Source: Lutibacter maritimus
GTDB taxonomy: Bacteria > Bacteroidota > Bacteroidia > Flavobacteriales > Flavobacteriaceae
Direction of reading: 5' to 3'
Length of the DNA stretch: 64,000 nt
Assembly (NCBI RefSeq): GCF_900116115.1
Contig: NZ_FOZP01000010.1
Coordinates: 57,024 to 121,023 of the forward strand
Of this stretch, positions 36,314 through 46,768 are shown piece by piece. Made by a program: the position numbers and the translations under genes. Each line of letters opens with the position of its first letter. The stretch's first letter is position 1. The notes under the pieces are model-generated. The model was not told where the DNA came from. It searched no databases and saw nothing but the letters and a program-made list of their open reading frames with translations.

Positions 36314-37462
36314 ATGATGCCTTCAAAAAAATTATTAGATCAAGAGCTAACAAATAATCTTCAATTTTGGTTACAAAACTGTATAAATCACACTAATAAC
36401 ACACTGTATTCAGGCATTTCAACTACTTGTAATGTTATAAGCGATGAACCTTTAGGTTCTATGTATCTTAGCAGAGCATTATACGGTGCAAGTACAGGTT
36501 ATCTGCTTTTAAAAAAGAAAGAATACCTTAATTTGGCAACAATTAGTTTTCAACAGTTAAAATCTTTTAAAAACCCGAAAGGTGGATATTATTGGTCAAA
36601 AAATAGATCTAATAAGTTTACCAATGCTCCTGATGATGTAAATATGGCACAAGCTTTTACTTTATATGGCTTGGTTGCTTATGCAAAAATAAATCCATCA
36701 ACAGAATTAAATGAATTGATTGAAAATCAAAGTAATTTTATAAGAAATACGCTGTGGGACACAAAACATAGTGGTTTTATTGATGGTTTTGATCAAAATT
36801 GGAATTTAGGAAGCTCCCCTACTAAATCTCTTGGTACGCATTTACATACTTTAGAAGCTTTTTTAGCCTTGTATGAATACAATAATGACAAAAGTATACT
36901 TCCATTTATTGAAGAACTTATTACCCTTATTTTAACTCATTTTATTACAAAAGACACGTACGATTGTATCCATAGACATACTACGCTTTGGAAACCTTTA
37001 AAAAATGAAGTGTGGGCAGGTCATAATGCAGAATGTAGTTGGATTTTATGCTATGCAGCCAACACCACAAAAAATGAAGAATTGATTTTACAGTGCAATA
37101 TAACAGCCATAAAAATAATGTCGCAAATAATTAATAAAGCTATTGACACTAAAAATGGTGGTATGTTTAATGTTTTAGAAAATGGTAAGCCAATTGAAAC
37201 AGTAAAAATTTGGTGGCCTCAAGCTGAAATGGTTCTTGCATTGTTAAACGGTTATAAAATTACAAATGATATTTTTTATAAAAATTTAGCAATTGATTTC
37301 ATGAAATTTATTAGTGATAATTTTATTGATAAAAGTGGAGAATGGTATACAGAAATTTATAACTCTAAGCAACCAAATACCAAAATACCTTTAGTGCATT
37401 TTTGGAAATCTATGTACCACACCGTTCGGTATTATTTTATGATTGAAAAGTTTTCTATTTAA
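36314..37462 (+). CDS. AGE family epimerase/isomerase
   Basis: An (alpha/alpha)6-barrel sugar epimerase or isomerase, 382 residues. Motifs are YGASTGYLLL near residue 56, the GTHLHTLEAFLALYE segment near 175 with paired His, AGHNAECSWIL near 236, and the KIWWPQAEMVLAL and FWKSMYHTVRYYFM ends. These are the conserved histidine and aromatic positions of the N-acylglucosamine 2-epimerase/cellobiose epimerase superfamily. The sugar substrate cannot be deduced. A second ATG one codon later is an equally good start. It is the first chromosomal gene after the island. Confidence 0.85.
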   Translation: MMPSKKLLDQELTNNLQFWLQNCINHTNNTLYSGISTTCNVISDEPLGSMYLSRALYGASTGYLLLKKKEYLNLATISFQQLKSFKNPKGGYYWSKNRSNKFTNAPDDVNMAQAFTLYGLVAYAKINPSTELNELIENQSNFIRNTLWDTKHSGFIDGFDQNWNLGSSPTKSLGTHLHTLEAFLALYEYNNDKSILPFIEELITLILTHFITKDTYDCIHRHTTLWKPLKNEVWAGHNAECSWILCYAANTTKNEELILQCNITAIKIMSQIINKAIDTKNGGMFNVLENGKPIETVKIWWPQAEMVLALLNGYKITNDIFYKNLAIDFMKFISDNFIDKSGEWYTEIYNSKQPNTKIPLVHFWKSMYHTVRYYFMIEKFSI

Positions 37463-37755
37463 TTTTACTGGTATTTAGTGAAAGAAAAATTAGCAAAATA
37501 ATTTACATTAAAACTAATTTTAAAACACCCTTTTTAAAATAATTAAAATTTTTAACTATAATCTCCTTATTTTTAGTATATTGCATTCAATATGATAAAT
37601 ATCATATTGTAAAACCTTGACTTACCTCTTCTATCAAGCGTTTTTATATTTTAACATTTAAGCACTTTTGTAAACCTCATTTTAAATTGATTGATATCAA
37701 CACTTTTGGTATGAATTCAAATGAATCATTATTTACTAACTTAAATTTTATAATT
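37463..37755. other. Intergenic region with palindrome
   Basis: The 293 bp hold no gene. The one structured element is an inverted repeat with 9-bp arms (CAATATGAT, ATCATATTG) and a 4-nt centre at 37588-37609. Confidence 0.6.
37588..37609 (+). promoter_or_regulatory. Candidate operator palindrome
   Basis: CAATATGAT-AAAT-ATCATATTG is a perfect 9-bp inverted repeat located 147 bp before the secreted-protein start codon. It might bind a dimeric regulator; no T-run follows, so it is not a terminator. Confidence 0.45.
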
Positions 37756-38499
37756 ATGAAAATCAACAAATTTTTATTGAATACATTGCTTGCTGGTGTT
37801 TTTATAGCAAGTTTTATTGGCTACGCACAAGAAAAGGAAAAGGAATCCTATGAAATGGTTAATTTACAGTACATTATGCCAAAAATTGGTATGGAAAAAG
37901 CTTTTGAAAAGTCCGCAAAGGAACACAATAATTTATATCATAAAGAAGGACCTTACAAAGCGAGCATTGACTATATTTTGACGGGTTCTGAAACTGGATG
38001 GTATGTTTGGCTAATGGGCCCTAATACATTTTCTGATTTAGATGGAAGCCCTGGAGAGGGTGCGCATGCAGACCATTGGAATAAATTTGTTGCACCAACA
38101 ATTGATGAATACGGAAGAAGTGAATTTTGGAAATACAATGAAAAACTATCATATAACAATCTAAAAGCTAGTACTAAATATGAAAATATCTGGATTTTAG
38201 ATTTAAAACGTGGCGATTATTATAGATTTAAAGCAATGATGCTTAAAATTAAAGAAGCTCATGAGAAAAAAGCAGATGATAGTATTTTAATCTACGAAAA
38301 TCAATTTAATGGAAATGATGGCAGAGAGATAGCCATTGTGTGGCCTTTTAACAGTTGGGCGGAGTTAGATATTGATAATGGAGGAATTAAAAAAACCTAT
38401 GAAGAAATTAATGGAGAGGGAAGTTGGCAAGATGCTATGGATGAATGGTCAGAATTTACAGAAAGTATCAATTCTCAAGTATGGAGAATTGGTCTTTAA
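37756..38499 (+). CDS. Secreted protein of unknown function
   Basis: I choose ATG 37756 because it opens a clear signal peptide (KINKFLLNTLLAGVFIASFI, cleavage after GYAQ); the longer frame from 37687 would bury it. The mature protein of about 223 residues has two similar-looking halves. Each starts with a strand and helix (VNLQYIMPKIGMEKAFEKSA, then ILDLKRGDYYRFKAMMLKIK) and contains a WLMGP or VWPF strand. That would suit a dimeric alpha-beta barrel of the NIPSNAP or ABM type. I do not recognise a specific family. A strong terminator follows. Confidence 0.6.
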   Translation: MKINKFLLNTLLAGVFIASFIGYAQEKEKESYEMVNLQYIMPKIGMEKAFEKSAKEHNNLYHKEGPYKASIDYILTGSETGWYVWLMGPNTFSDLDGSPGEGAHADHWNKFVAPTIDEYGRSEFWKYNEKLSYNNLKASTKYENIWILDLKRGDYYRFKAMMLKIKEAHEKKADDSILIYENQFNGNDGREIAIVWPFNSWAELDIDNGGIKKTYEEINGEGSWQDAMDEWSEFTESINSQVWRIGL

Positions 38500-38520
38500 T
38501 CTTTAATACCATTATAAAAA

Positions 38521-38546
38521 AAGCCTGTTTAAATTTAAACAGGCTT
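38521..38546. terminator. Bidirectional terminator
   Basis: AAGCCTGTTTAAATTTAAACAGGCTT is a perfect palindrome flanked by A and T runs, between convergent genes. It should terminate both transcripts. Confidence 0.9.
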
Positions 38547-38567
38547 TTTAAAAATTATTTTAAATAA

Positions 38568-39716
38568 TTAATAATTTCCATACGTCATAGGAACATCTGC
38601 TCTATAAGCAGCGGCTGAAATTGCTGAACGTTCTCTTGATGTTATTAAACGATCTTTGTACCAGTAATAACTAAGTTTTGCTAATTCTGAAGTAAACTTT
38701 CTATGCAATGCACTGTAGTTTTCTCCATTGTACTCGGCATTTATTGCATCTAATAAGCTATTTAATTGATCCATCATGGTAGAACCATTACGCGCTTGTT
38801 GATTATCAATTCCAAAATAATTATCATAAATATGAAAATCTGGTGTAAAGTTTGAGTATGGATGTGCATCTTTCGCATCTACTACTCCATCATTATCATC
38901 ATCGTCATCACAAGCATCTCCCATTCCATCTTCATCAAAATCTGCTTGGTTTTCATTGGCTGTAAACGGGCAATTATCGTACTCATCAGATACTCCATCA
39001 TTATCGGCATCTGGATTAGATCTAATAGTAACTTTACAATAATCTAACGCAATATCATCGCCATTTTCATTAAATGTAATATTTATAATTCCGTCATTTG
39101 CAAAACTTGCTGCTTCTCCTGTAAACGTAAAAGTTTGCAAAATTACATCACATCCACTTGCACCATTAATTGTGAAATTATAATCATTACCATCAATGGT
39201 AATCACTGAAGCATTATTATCTGAAAAAGTTTCTCTTATTTCAATAGTAACCTCATCAGCTGTAAAGCCCTCTGAAATACTACTGGTAAAATTATGAGTC
39301 CAAGACTCAGTATGATCGCTAGAGTCAGTCATTTCTCTATCAAAAATTCCAAGATCTAAAATTGGATCACTCAAATTAAAATACGCACACGGCGGATTAT
39401 TACTACCTCCATATCCAAAATTATCCTCATCACCTGCCAAACTTATAATTTCATTTACATCAACAGATCTATTAGAAATTATTTCTGCTTTATTAATTGT
39501 AAAAATTTCTTTGCTATTATTTTCATAATAGTAGCCTATAATTTTATTATTATCATCCTTAAAACCTATAATTTTATTATTCAATGAAGGTGAAATTAAA
39601 AGTAACTCTTTATTAAAATTAGTTGCATTTTCAGGTAAAATAACCGTCTCCTTTTCGCAACTCGTAAAAAAAGCACCACATAACAATGCTAATGTAATAA
39701 TTCTTAAATGTTTCAT
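38568..39716 (-). CDS. Lipoprotein with thrombospondin type 3 calcium repeats
   Basis: A 382-residue protein with a lipoprotein signal (LALLCGAFFTSC) and a lipidated Cys at residue 20. A beta-rich middle (about 110-230) resembles a proprotein-convertase P-like or jelly-roll domain. It is followed by an aspartate-rich TSP3 block (DADNDGVSDEYDNCPF, DFDEDGMGDACDDDDDNDGV) that binds calcium. The C-terminal 100 residues are helical and unrecognised. It is probably exposed at the outer membrane or periplasm. No neighbour clarifies its role. Confidence 0.75.
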   Translation of the reverse strand: MKHLRIITLALLCGAFFTSCEKETVILPENATNFNKELLLISPSLNNKIIGFKDDNNKIIGYYYENNSKEIFTINKAEIISNRSVDVNEIISLAGDEDNFGYGGSNNPPCAYFNLSDPILDLGIFDREMTDSSDHTESWTHNFTSSISEGFTADEVTIEIRETFSDNNASVITIDGNDYNFTINGASGCDVILQTFTFTGEAASFANDGIINITFNENGDDIALDYCKVTIRSNPDADNDGVSDEYDNCPFTANENQADFDEDGMGDACDDDDDNDGVVDAKDAHPYSNFTPDFHIYDNYFGIDNQQARNGSTMMDQLNSLLDAINAEYNGENYSALHRKFTSELAKLSYYWYKDRLITSRERSAISAAAYRADVPMTYGNY

Positions 39717-39922
39717 GTTTAAATATTTTTTTGGTTAGAGCTATAAATAATTTTATAGTGTTTTTCTAATTAATTAAAACAAATTTATTGTTTTTTAACT
39801 TTAAATCTTATAAAATTGAATTAAAAAAAACAAATTGGCTTGTTTTTTGTATAAAACCCTAATTTTTAACAATAATTAGCACTATATTTTAAGTCAATCA
39901 AATAATGTTTACAATTTTTAAC

Positions 39923-39960
39923 AATAAAAGCCTTGCTAATTAATAAATAGGGCTTTTATT
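39923..39960. terminator. Hairpin after the ABC exporter gene
   Basis: AATAAAAGCC and GGCTTTTATT form a perfect 10-bp stem around an 18-nt loop. It lies just past the 3' end of the minus-strand exporter gene. Confidence 0.7.
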
Positions 39961-39978
39961 CTAAAATAGATTTTTTTA

Positions 39979-41715
39979 CTAAATCCTACTTTGATAGGTA
40001 TATAAATCAAAATATCTTCCTTTTTTAGCAATCAATTCTTCGTGTTTTCCGCGTTCTACAATAGTTCCATCTTCAATAACTAAAATTCTATCGGCTTGTT
40101 GTATAGTACTTAACCTGTGTGCAATTACAAAGGTAGTTCTGTCTTTCATTAACAAGCCTAAACTTTTTTGAATATATGATTCACTTTCAGTATCTAAATT
40201 GGAAGTGGCTTCATCTAAAATAATAATTTTTGGATCTGCCAATAATGCACGTGCAATAGAAATTCGTTGACGCTGTCCGCCCGATAATTTTACACCGCGC
40301 TCACCAATTACCGTATCTAAACCTTCTTCAAACCGATCGGTAAATTCATTTACATACGCACCTTTAACCGCTTGTTGTAACTGTTCTTCAGTAGCATTTG
40401 GTCTTGGAAATAAAATATTCTCACGAATAGTTCCTTCGTATAAAAAGTCGTCCTGCAACACTACGCCTAGCCTACTTCTAAAACTGCTTAAATTTACCGT
40501 TGCTAAATCAATACCATCTAACATAACCGAACCTGAAATTGGATTTAAAAAAGTAGCTGCTAAACTTGCTATGGTAGATTTACCCGAACCTGAAGAACCC
40601 ACCAACGCTGTAACACTACCTGCTGGTGCTTCAAAAGAAATGTTATGCAATACTTCTTTGTTTTCCTGATAGCTAAAAGAAACATTGTTAAAAACAATAG
40701 TTCCTTTAATTTCATTTAACACTACAGTTCGCTCTTCTGGATTATCCTCTTCAGCCATATTCATAATTTCCTGCGTTCTATCTAATCCTGCCATTGCCTC
40801 GGTAAGCTGACTGCCAATATTACTCATTTGTACAATGGGTGCAATCATAAACCCTAAAAACAAGGTAAAAGATACAAATTCACCATAAGTCATAGTGTTT
40901 TTCATAATAAAATAACCACCAATTCCCATAATTCCTGCCGACGCTAATCCTAATAAAAAGGTAGATGAACTTGTAATTAAAGCTGTTGCGGTTAAACTCT
41001 TTTTAACATTTAAAAACAAACGCTCTACGCCTTCTTCAAATGTTTTATTTTCCTGAGCTTCGGCATTAAAACCTTTAATTACACGCACACCATTTAAAGT
41101 TTCTGTTAATCTGCCGGTAACTTCGGCGTTTATTTTACCACGTTCTCTAAAAATTGGCCGAATATATCCGAAAGCTTTTAAGGCTACAAAAGCAAAAATA
41201 CCTACAGGAACCAATACAAAAAAGGTCATAGTCGCATTAATTTTAATTAAGATGACTAATGATATAATTGCTGTTAAAGAACCGCCTATTAATTGTACCA
41301 AACCAGTTCCAACAATGTTACGAACACCTTCAACATCTGTCATAACTCTTGACACTAATGCGCCAGATTTTGTATTATCAAAATAACTAATTGGTAATGT
41401 TAATAGCTTTTTTTGAACATTGGCTCGTAATACAGAAATTAAATGTTGCGCCTCCACACTTAATAATCGTGTTAGCAAAAATGAGGTAACGGCTTGCAAT
41501 AATATTGCACCACATACAAATAGCAGTAAGGTAGTTAATGTACTTGTATCTTTAGATGGAATTACGTCATCAATTAAACTTTTACTAGCGTATGGTAAAA
41601 CTAAACCTGATAAACTTTTTATTATTATTAAAACAATTCCTATTAAAACTATAATGCGTCTTGGCCAAATAAATTCTTTTATAGCCCACGATAATGATAC
41701 GTTATTTTTTTTCAT
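39979..41715 (-). CDS. ABC exporter, MsbA/lipid-multidrug type
   Basis: A 578-residue half-transporter with an N-terminal six-helix membrane domain followed by an ATPase. The first helix is around residue 18 (IIVLIGIVLIIIKSL), with further segments to about 310. The ATPase has Walker A GSSGSGKS, signature LSGGQRQRISIARAL, Walker B IIILDEATS and the H-loop AHRLS. The architecture fits homodimeric exporters of lipid A precursors, drugs or peptides; the substrate cannot be assigned. It has no adjacent partner gene. Confidence 0.9.
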   Translation of the reverse strand: MKKNNVSLSWAIKEFIWPRRIIVLIGIVLIIIKSLSGLVLPYASKSLIDDVIPSKDTSTLTTLLLFVCGAILLQAVTSFLLTRLLSVEAQHLISVLRANVQKKLLTLPISYFDNTKSGALVSRVMTDVEGVRNIVGTGLVQLIGGSLTAIISLVILIKINATMTFFVLVPVGIFAFVALKAFGYIRPIFRERGKINAEVTGRLTETLNGVRVIKGFNAEAQENKTFEEGVERLFLNVKKSLTATALITSSSTFLLGLASAGIMGIGGYFIMKNTMTYGEFVSFTLFLGFMIAPIVQMSNIGSQLTEAMAGLDRTQEIMNMAEEDNPEERTVVLNEIKGTIVFNNVSFSYQENKEVLHNISFEAPAGSVTALVGSSGSGKSTIASLAATFLNPISGSVMLDGIDLATVNLSSFRSRLGVVLQDDFLYEGTIRENILFPRPNATEEQLQQAVKGAYVNEFTDRFEEGLDTVIGERGVKLSGGQRQRISIARALLADPKIIILDEATSNLDTESESYIQKSLGLLMKDRTTFVIAHRLSTIQQADRILVIEDGTIVERGKHEELIAKKGRYFDLYTYQSRI

Positions 41716-41846
41716 AATTAGTTAGTAGTCTAAAATTAAGCCAAATATATACATTTGACAAATAGACAGCATATATAAACAATTAAATTAAAAAAAAGTA
41801 TTTTCATTTTTTAGGGTTGCCAACATGTTTTAATTAAATTAGAACT

Positions 41847-42323
41847 ATGAAAGCAGTAACCATTAAAGAAATTAAAACAGAATTGCAACACCTTTCTAAT
41901 GAAGAATTAGTAAATGTATGCTTACAATTAGCAAAATTTAAAAAAGAAAATAAAGAGCTTTTAACTTATACATTATTTGAAGCTGCCAATGAAGAAGGCT
42001 TTATTGAAACTGTTAAAAGTGAAGCTGATATATTGTTTGACAGCATCAATACCAATTCTTATTTTTATATTAAAAAAAGTGTTCGAAAAATAGTAAGAAT
42101 ACTTAAAACAAATATCCGCTATTCTAAAAAGAAAGAGACAGAAATTGAACTACTCCTCTATTTTTGTAAAAAAATGTTGGAAATTAAACCTTCAATCAAA
42201 AATAATGTAACCTTAAAAAACATATATTTAAGAGAAAAATTAGCTATAAAAAAGAAGCTAACTAGCGTTCATGAAGATTTGCAATATGATTATACCCAAC
42301 AATTATCTATACTCTCATTGTAA
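41847..42323 (+). CDS. Conserved small helical protein of unknown function
   Basis: A 158-residue soluble, all-helical, Lys/Glu-rich protein (KEIKTELQHLSNEELVNVCL, EIELLLYFCKKMLEIKPSIK). It resembles a small DUF family common in Flavobacteriia, but I cannot name it with confidence. It is monocistronic, with a preceding 131-bp gap and the kinase gene 101 bp downstream on the same strand. No catalytic residues are evident. Confidence 0.55.
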   Translation: MKAVTIKEIKTELQHLSNEELVNVCLQLAKFKKENKELLTYTLFEAANEEGFIETVKSEADILFDSINTNSYFYIKKSVRKIVRILKTNIRYSKKKETEIELLLYFCKKMLEIKPSIKNNVTLKNIYLREKLAIKKKLTSVHEDLQYDYTQQLSILSL

Positions 42324-42423
42324 AAAAAACTGTATTGACATTTATCATAATTACTTTTCTATAAAAAACATACTTTAGCCATTGTATAATTACAAGCCCC
42401 GTATTTACAACAAACACCTGCTT

Positions 42424-45400
42424 ATGAAGCACTTATCTTTAAAACTAGCTTTATTAATTATAGGTATCGGATTTTTAAGTTTCATTGGCTGGTTTTACAA
42501 CATACCCTTTTTAACACATATTTCATCAAAATATTTACCTATTGCGGTTTTAGCTAGTGTATTATTAATTATATCTGGTAGTTTTTATGGTATTTATTTT
42601 TCTACCAAAAAAAGTAAATTTTTAAATACAATAGCAAACAGCTTAGCTGGTTTAACTTTTATAATTACTTTACTGAATGCAATTGATTTTTTATTCATAC
42701 CGCAATGGAATTTTGAAAACGCCTTTTTTAATTGGGTTAGCACTCTTAAAAATGTTGAAAATAGTGTGCAAATTTCACCCATTGCTACACTACTTTTTTT
42801 GTGTTCAAGTGCGTCATTTTTACTGTATCAAATAAAACCCCTAAAAAAAATAACACTTCTTTTTTTAAAAGGATGTTTTTACATACAATTTATAGTAAGT
42901 AGCTTATTTATATTGGTATATATTGAGAATATTTCAACATTTTATTTAAACAATGTGTATTCATTAGCTTTTCCAACAGCAATTGCGCTATTTGTTTTAA
43001 GCATTTTACAATTATATTTATTAAAGTTTGATGTTTGGCCTTTTTATAACTTAAAAGGCAATTCTTTACAAAGTAAATTAATTCGTGCATTTTTACCAAT
43101 ATTGCTTTTTTTTATACTTATAAGCAATGGTATTGAATCTCATTTGGTTACTGAACATAACGAAAACTTCACCAACTCCATTTTATTATTTATTTCAATA
43201 ACACTCATAATAATTAGTTATCAAATAATTTCTAAAAATGTAGAAAAAGAATTGAATGACTCCAAATCATTATACCAAAGTTTGTTTGATAATAGCACTG
43301 TAGGTTTGTACCAAACCACCCCTCAAGGAAAAATAATTTCAGCAAACCCTGCATTAATAAAAATGCTGGAGTTTGATTCTTTAGAGGATTTAATGAAAAT
43401 AGATTTATCAAAAGGAAGCTACGTTAATCAAAAAAAAAGAGATGAGTTTATATCATTCATGGAAAAACTTGGTGAAATTAAAAACTTTGAAGTACAATGG
43501 TATACTAAAAATGGTACTATTATAACCGTTGAAGAGAGCGCCAAAGCTATTAAAAATAGTGAAGGAGAAATTATTAGATACGATGGCGTAGTTGAAAATA
43601 TCTCAGATTTTAAAATAGCATTAACTAAATTAAAAATTAGTGAAGAGCAATTAAACTCGGTATTAGATATTAATGATATTGGGATTTGGAGTTTAGATTT
43701 AATTACCAATTATGCATCCAGGTCGCCACAACATGATAAAATTTTTGGTTATACTGAAGTGCTTGATGAATGGACCTTTCAAACATTTTTAAACCATGTA
43801 TTTATATCAGATAAAGAATTTGTAACAAACACTTTTAATAAAGCAATTACTGAAGGTAAATCGTGGGATTTTGAATGCAGAATAGTTAAAGTAAATGGTG
43901 ACGTGAGGTGGATTAGAGCTTTTGGAAATCATTTATTCAACGAACAAGGCAAATCAATTTCTATATCGGGTTTAATACAAGATATTACAGAAAATAAACT
44001 AAAAGAATTAGAAATTACAGAAGCTAAAAATGAATTAGAAGATGTTTTTAAAAACGATATTTCGGCAAATTTTACAACATCAGTGAAAGGTGAAATTATA
44101 GATTGTAACAGAACATTTCTTAAACTTTTTGGATTTTCAAGTTTAGAAGAACTAAAAAATATAGCTATTACAGATTTATTTAATGATTCTAAAAAAAGAA
44201 CTACTTTATTAAGAACTATACTACTCAATAAAAAAGTATTAAATGAAGAAATAGTTTTTATTACTAAAAACGGCACTAAAATAAACTGTTTAATCAATTT
44301 AATAGGCGTTTTTGACTCCAACAACAAACTAATTAAAACTAGAGGATATTTGGTAAATATTACCAAACTTAAAAATGCTGAGTTACAACTAAAACAAAGT
44401 GAAGAACGCTTTAGGTTAGCATCCAAAGCAACCAATGAAGTTATTTGGGAACGCGATTTAATACATGAAACTTTTTGGCGTAGTGAAAACTTTGAAACGG
44501 TTTTTGGTTGGAATCAAGATGATTTTAAATTTACTAAAAACGACATAAAAGATATTGTGCATCCAGACGATTTAAAAAGAGTATCTGACAAACTAAATGC
44601 CTTTTTAAATAATGAAGACGAATACTGGGAAGACAATTACAGAATGCTAACCAAAAACGGCACCTATGCCTGTGTACATGACCGCGCATTTAAATTGAAA
44701 GATAAAAATAATGTCCCTATTAAATTTATTGGCTCTATGACCAATAAAACAGAAGAAATTTTACAAAAACAACAATTAAAAGAATCTGAAGAAAACTACA
44801 AGAACATTGTAGAAAACGCTTTAATTGGGGTGTATCAAACCGATTTAAAAGGAAACATTTTATTTACCAACCAATACATTAAAGACCAAAGTGGGTATGT
44901 TTTAAATGGTGAAATTGAAACTATCAATATTTTAGATTTATACGTACAGCCTAACAAACGAGATGAAATGTTAGCTACCCTGCAAAAAAATGGTTTTGTA
45001 AATAATTATGAAGTTGAGTTTTATACCAAAAACAAAGAAATTAAATATTGTTTAATGAATGCCAAATTATTTGAAAATAAAATAGTAGGCATGTTATTAG
45101 ACATTACACAAATTAAACATCATGAACTAGAACTTTCTAAACTTTCAAAAGCCATCCATCAAAGTCCGGTTTCTGTGGTAATTACCAATTTAAAAGGTGA
45201 AATTGAATATGCCAATCCAAAAACATCAGAAACCACGGGGTACAGTTTTAATGAACTAGTTGGTAACAACCCTCGCGTTTTAAAATCTGGCGAAAAATCT
45301 CCCGAAGAATACAAAGAATTATGGAACACATTACTTTCTGGAAATGAATGGTTTGGTGAATTTCATAATAAAAAGAAAAATGGCGAATTATTTTGGGAAA

Positions 45401-46668
45401 AAGCATCCATTTCACCAGTATTAGATGCACATAGTAACATTACGCATTTTATTGCCATTAAAGAAGATATTACCAAACAAAAAGAAATGTTAGGTGAACT
45501 TACTATTGCTAAAGAAAAAGCGGAAGAAAGCGATCGCCTAAAATCAGCTTTTTTAGCCAATATGAGTCACGAAATTAGAACACCCATGAATGGTATTTTA
45601 GGCTTTTCAGAATTGTTAAAAACGCCAAACCTTTCTTTAGAAAAACAAAAAAAATATATTGAAATTATTGAAAAAAGCGGTAGCAGAATGTTAACCACTA
45701 TTAATGATATTATTGATATTTCAAAAATTGAATCAAAATTAGTAACTATTTACAGTAAAGAAGTAAATATTAGTAAACAAATACAAGAAATTTATACCTT
45801 TTTTAAACCCGAAGCTACTAAAAAGGGACTAGAACTGGTTGTTTCAATCGACCCTAAATTAAGTGATTTAACCATACAATCTGATCCGGATAAAATATAT
45901 GCCATTATTCAAAACTTAGTAAAAAATGCCATAAAATTCACCAAACAAGGTAGTATTGAAATTGGCTGCTTTTTAAGCAATAACAACTTGCAAATTTTTG
46001 TTTCAGATACGGGCATTGGCATTCCAACCGACCGTCAACCCCATATTTTTGATCGATTTATACAAGCTGATATTGAAGATAAAGAAGTATATGAAGGCTC
46101 TGGTTTAGGACTTACCATTTCAAAATCGTATGCAGAAATGCTTGACGGAACTATTCATTTAAAATCAATTTTAGGTCAAGGCTCTACATTTACTTTTATT
46201 ATTCCTATAAAAAAAACAAATGAAAATATTGATAGTGATGCCAACAATACTAAAAGTTTAGCAACCTCTAAAAATAACACTAAACCTATTAATTTAAATA
46301 TTTTAATTGTTGATGATGAAAGTTTAGTACAGTTATATTTACAAGAAATACTATTTAAAAAAGCAGCAAATTTATTAATAGCTTCAAACGGTGTTGAGGC
46401 ATTAGAAATTTTTAAAGCCGATCCTGAAATTAACCTTATTTTATTAGATATTCAAATGCCAATTATGAACGGGTATGAAGTTGCACGTCAAATACGTGCA
46501 TTTAATAAAGATGTGATTATCATTGCGCAAACTGCATTTGTTCAAACAGGCGATAGAGAAAAAAGTTTAGCGGCTGGTTGTAACGATTATATTTCAAAAC
46601 CAATTAATCAAATTGAATTACTTGAAAAAATTGAAAAATACTTCTCTAAAAAAAACATACAATTATAG
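42424..46668 (+). CDS. Multi-PAS hybrid sensor histidine kinase
   Basis: I start at ATG 42424 (MKHLSLKLALLIIG), rejecting the TTG 14 codons upstream. The 1414-residue protein has about eight N-terminal membrane segments (residues 8-275) and then roughly six PAS/PAC units (about 280-1020; repeated YxTKNGTxI and NISD/DITE ends). A HisKA domain with phospho-acceptor H1049 in NMSHEIRTPMNGI and an HATPase domain (DTGIGIP, GSGLGLTISKSY) follow. A C-terminal receiver has phospho-acceptor D1342 (LLDIQMPIMNG). The receiver and kinase resemble those of the gene at 48022, suggesting a duplicated pair. The signal is unknown. Confidence 0.92.
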   Translation: MKHLSLKLALLIIGIGFLSFIGWFYNIPFLTHISSKYLPIAVLASVLLIISGSFYGIYFSTKKSKFLNTIANSLAGLTFIITLLNAIDFLFIPQWNFENAFFNWVSTLKNVENSVQISPIATLLFLCSSASFLLYQIKPLKKITLLFLKGCFYIQFIVSSLFILVYIENISTFYLNNVYSLAFPTAIALFVLSILQLYLLKFDVWPFYNLKGNSLQSKLIRAFLPILLFFILISNGIESHLVTEHNENFTNSILLFISITLIIISYQIISKNVEKELNDSKSLYQSLFDNSTVGLYQTTPQGKIISANPALIKMLEFDSLEDLMKIDLSKGSYVNQKKRDEFISFMEKLGEIKNFEVQWYTKNGTIITVEESAKAIKNSEGEIIRYDGVVENISDFKIALTKLKISEEQLNSVLDINDIGIWSLDLITNYASRSPQHDKIFGYTEVLDEWTFQTFLNHVFISDKEFVTNTFNKAITEGKSWDFECRIVKVNGDVRWIRAFGNHLFNEQGKSISISGLIQDITENKLKELEITEAKNELEDVFKNDISANFTTSVKGEIIDCNRTFLKLFGFSSLEELKNIAITDLFNDSKKRTTLLRTILLNKKVLNEEIVFITKNGTKINCLINLIGVFDSNNKLIKTRGYLVNITKLKNAELQLKQSEERFRLASKATNEVIWERDLIHETFWRSENFETVFGWNQDDFKFTKNDIKDIVHPDDLKRVSDKLNAFLNNEDEYWEDNYRMLTKNGTYACVHDRAFKLKDKNNVPIKFIGSMTNKTEEILQKQQLKESEENYKNIVENALIGVYQTDLKGNILFTNQYIKDQSGYVLNGEIETINILDLYVQPNKRDEMLATLQKNGFVNNYEVEFYTKNKEIKYCLMNAKLFENKIVGMLLDITQIKHHELELSKLSKAIHQSPVSVVITNLKGEIEYANPKTSETTGYSFNELVGNNPRVLKSGEKSPEEYKELWNTLLSGNEWFGEFHNKKKNGELFWEKASISPVLDAHSNITHFIAIKEDITKQKEMLGELTIAKEKAEESDRLKSAFLANMSHEIRTPMNGILGFSELLKTPNLSLEKQKKYIEIIEKSGSRMLTTINDIIDISKIESKLVTIYSKEVNISKQIQEIYTFFKPEATKKGLELVVSIDPKLSDLTIQSDPDKIYAIIQNLVKNAIKFTKQGSIEIGCFLSNNNLQIFVSDTGIGIPTDRQPHIFDRFIQADIEDKEVYEGSGLGLTISKSYAEMLDGTIHLKSILGQGSTFTFIIPIKKTNENIDSDANNTKSLATSKNNTKPINLNILIVDDESLVQLYLQEILFKKAANLLIASNGVEALEIFKADPEINLILLDIQMPIMNGYEVARQIRAFNKDVIIIAQTAFVQTGDREKSLAAGCNDYISKPINQIELLEKIEKYFSKKNIQL

Positions 46669-46719
46669 CTTCTGAAATTTCTAAAACATTCACTTAAAAA
46701 AGTTGGGCACTTTTAACGC

Positions 46720-46768
46720 AATAGTTGCACAACTATTTTTAAAAGTTGCACAACTATTGCATAGTTGC
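46720..46768 (+). promoter_or_regulatory. Candidate operator repeats upstream of the FIST gene
   Basis: AGTTGCACAACTATT occurs at 46723-46737 and 46744-46758, a 21-bp period (two helical turns). The first copy is part of AATAGTTG-CA-CAACTATT, an inverted repeat with 8-bp arms, and a partial ATAGTTGC follows at 46761. The cluster lies about 160 bp before the FIST start. Confidence 0.55.

Noticed and set aside
43929..44435. 168-codon antisense ORF in the large kinase
   Set aside because: Shadow of PAS-coding sequence.
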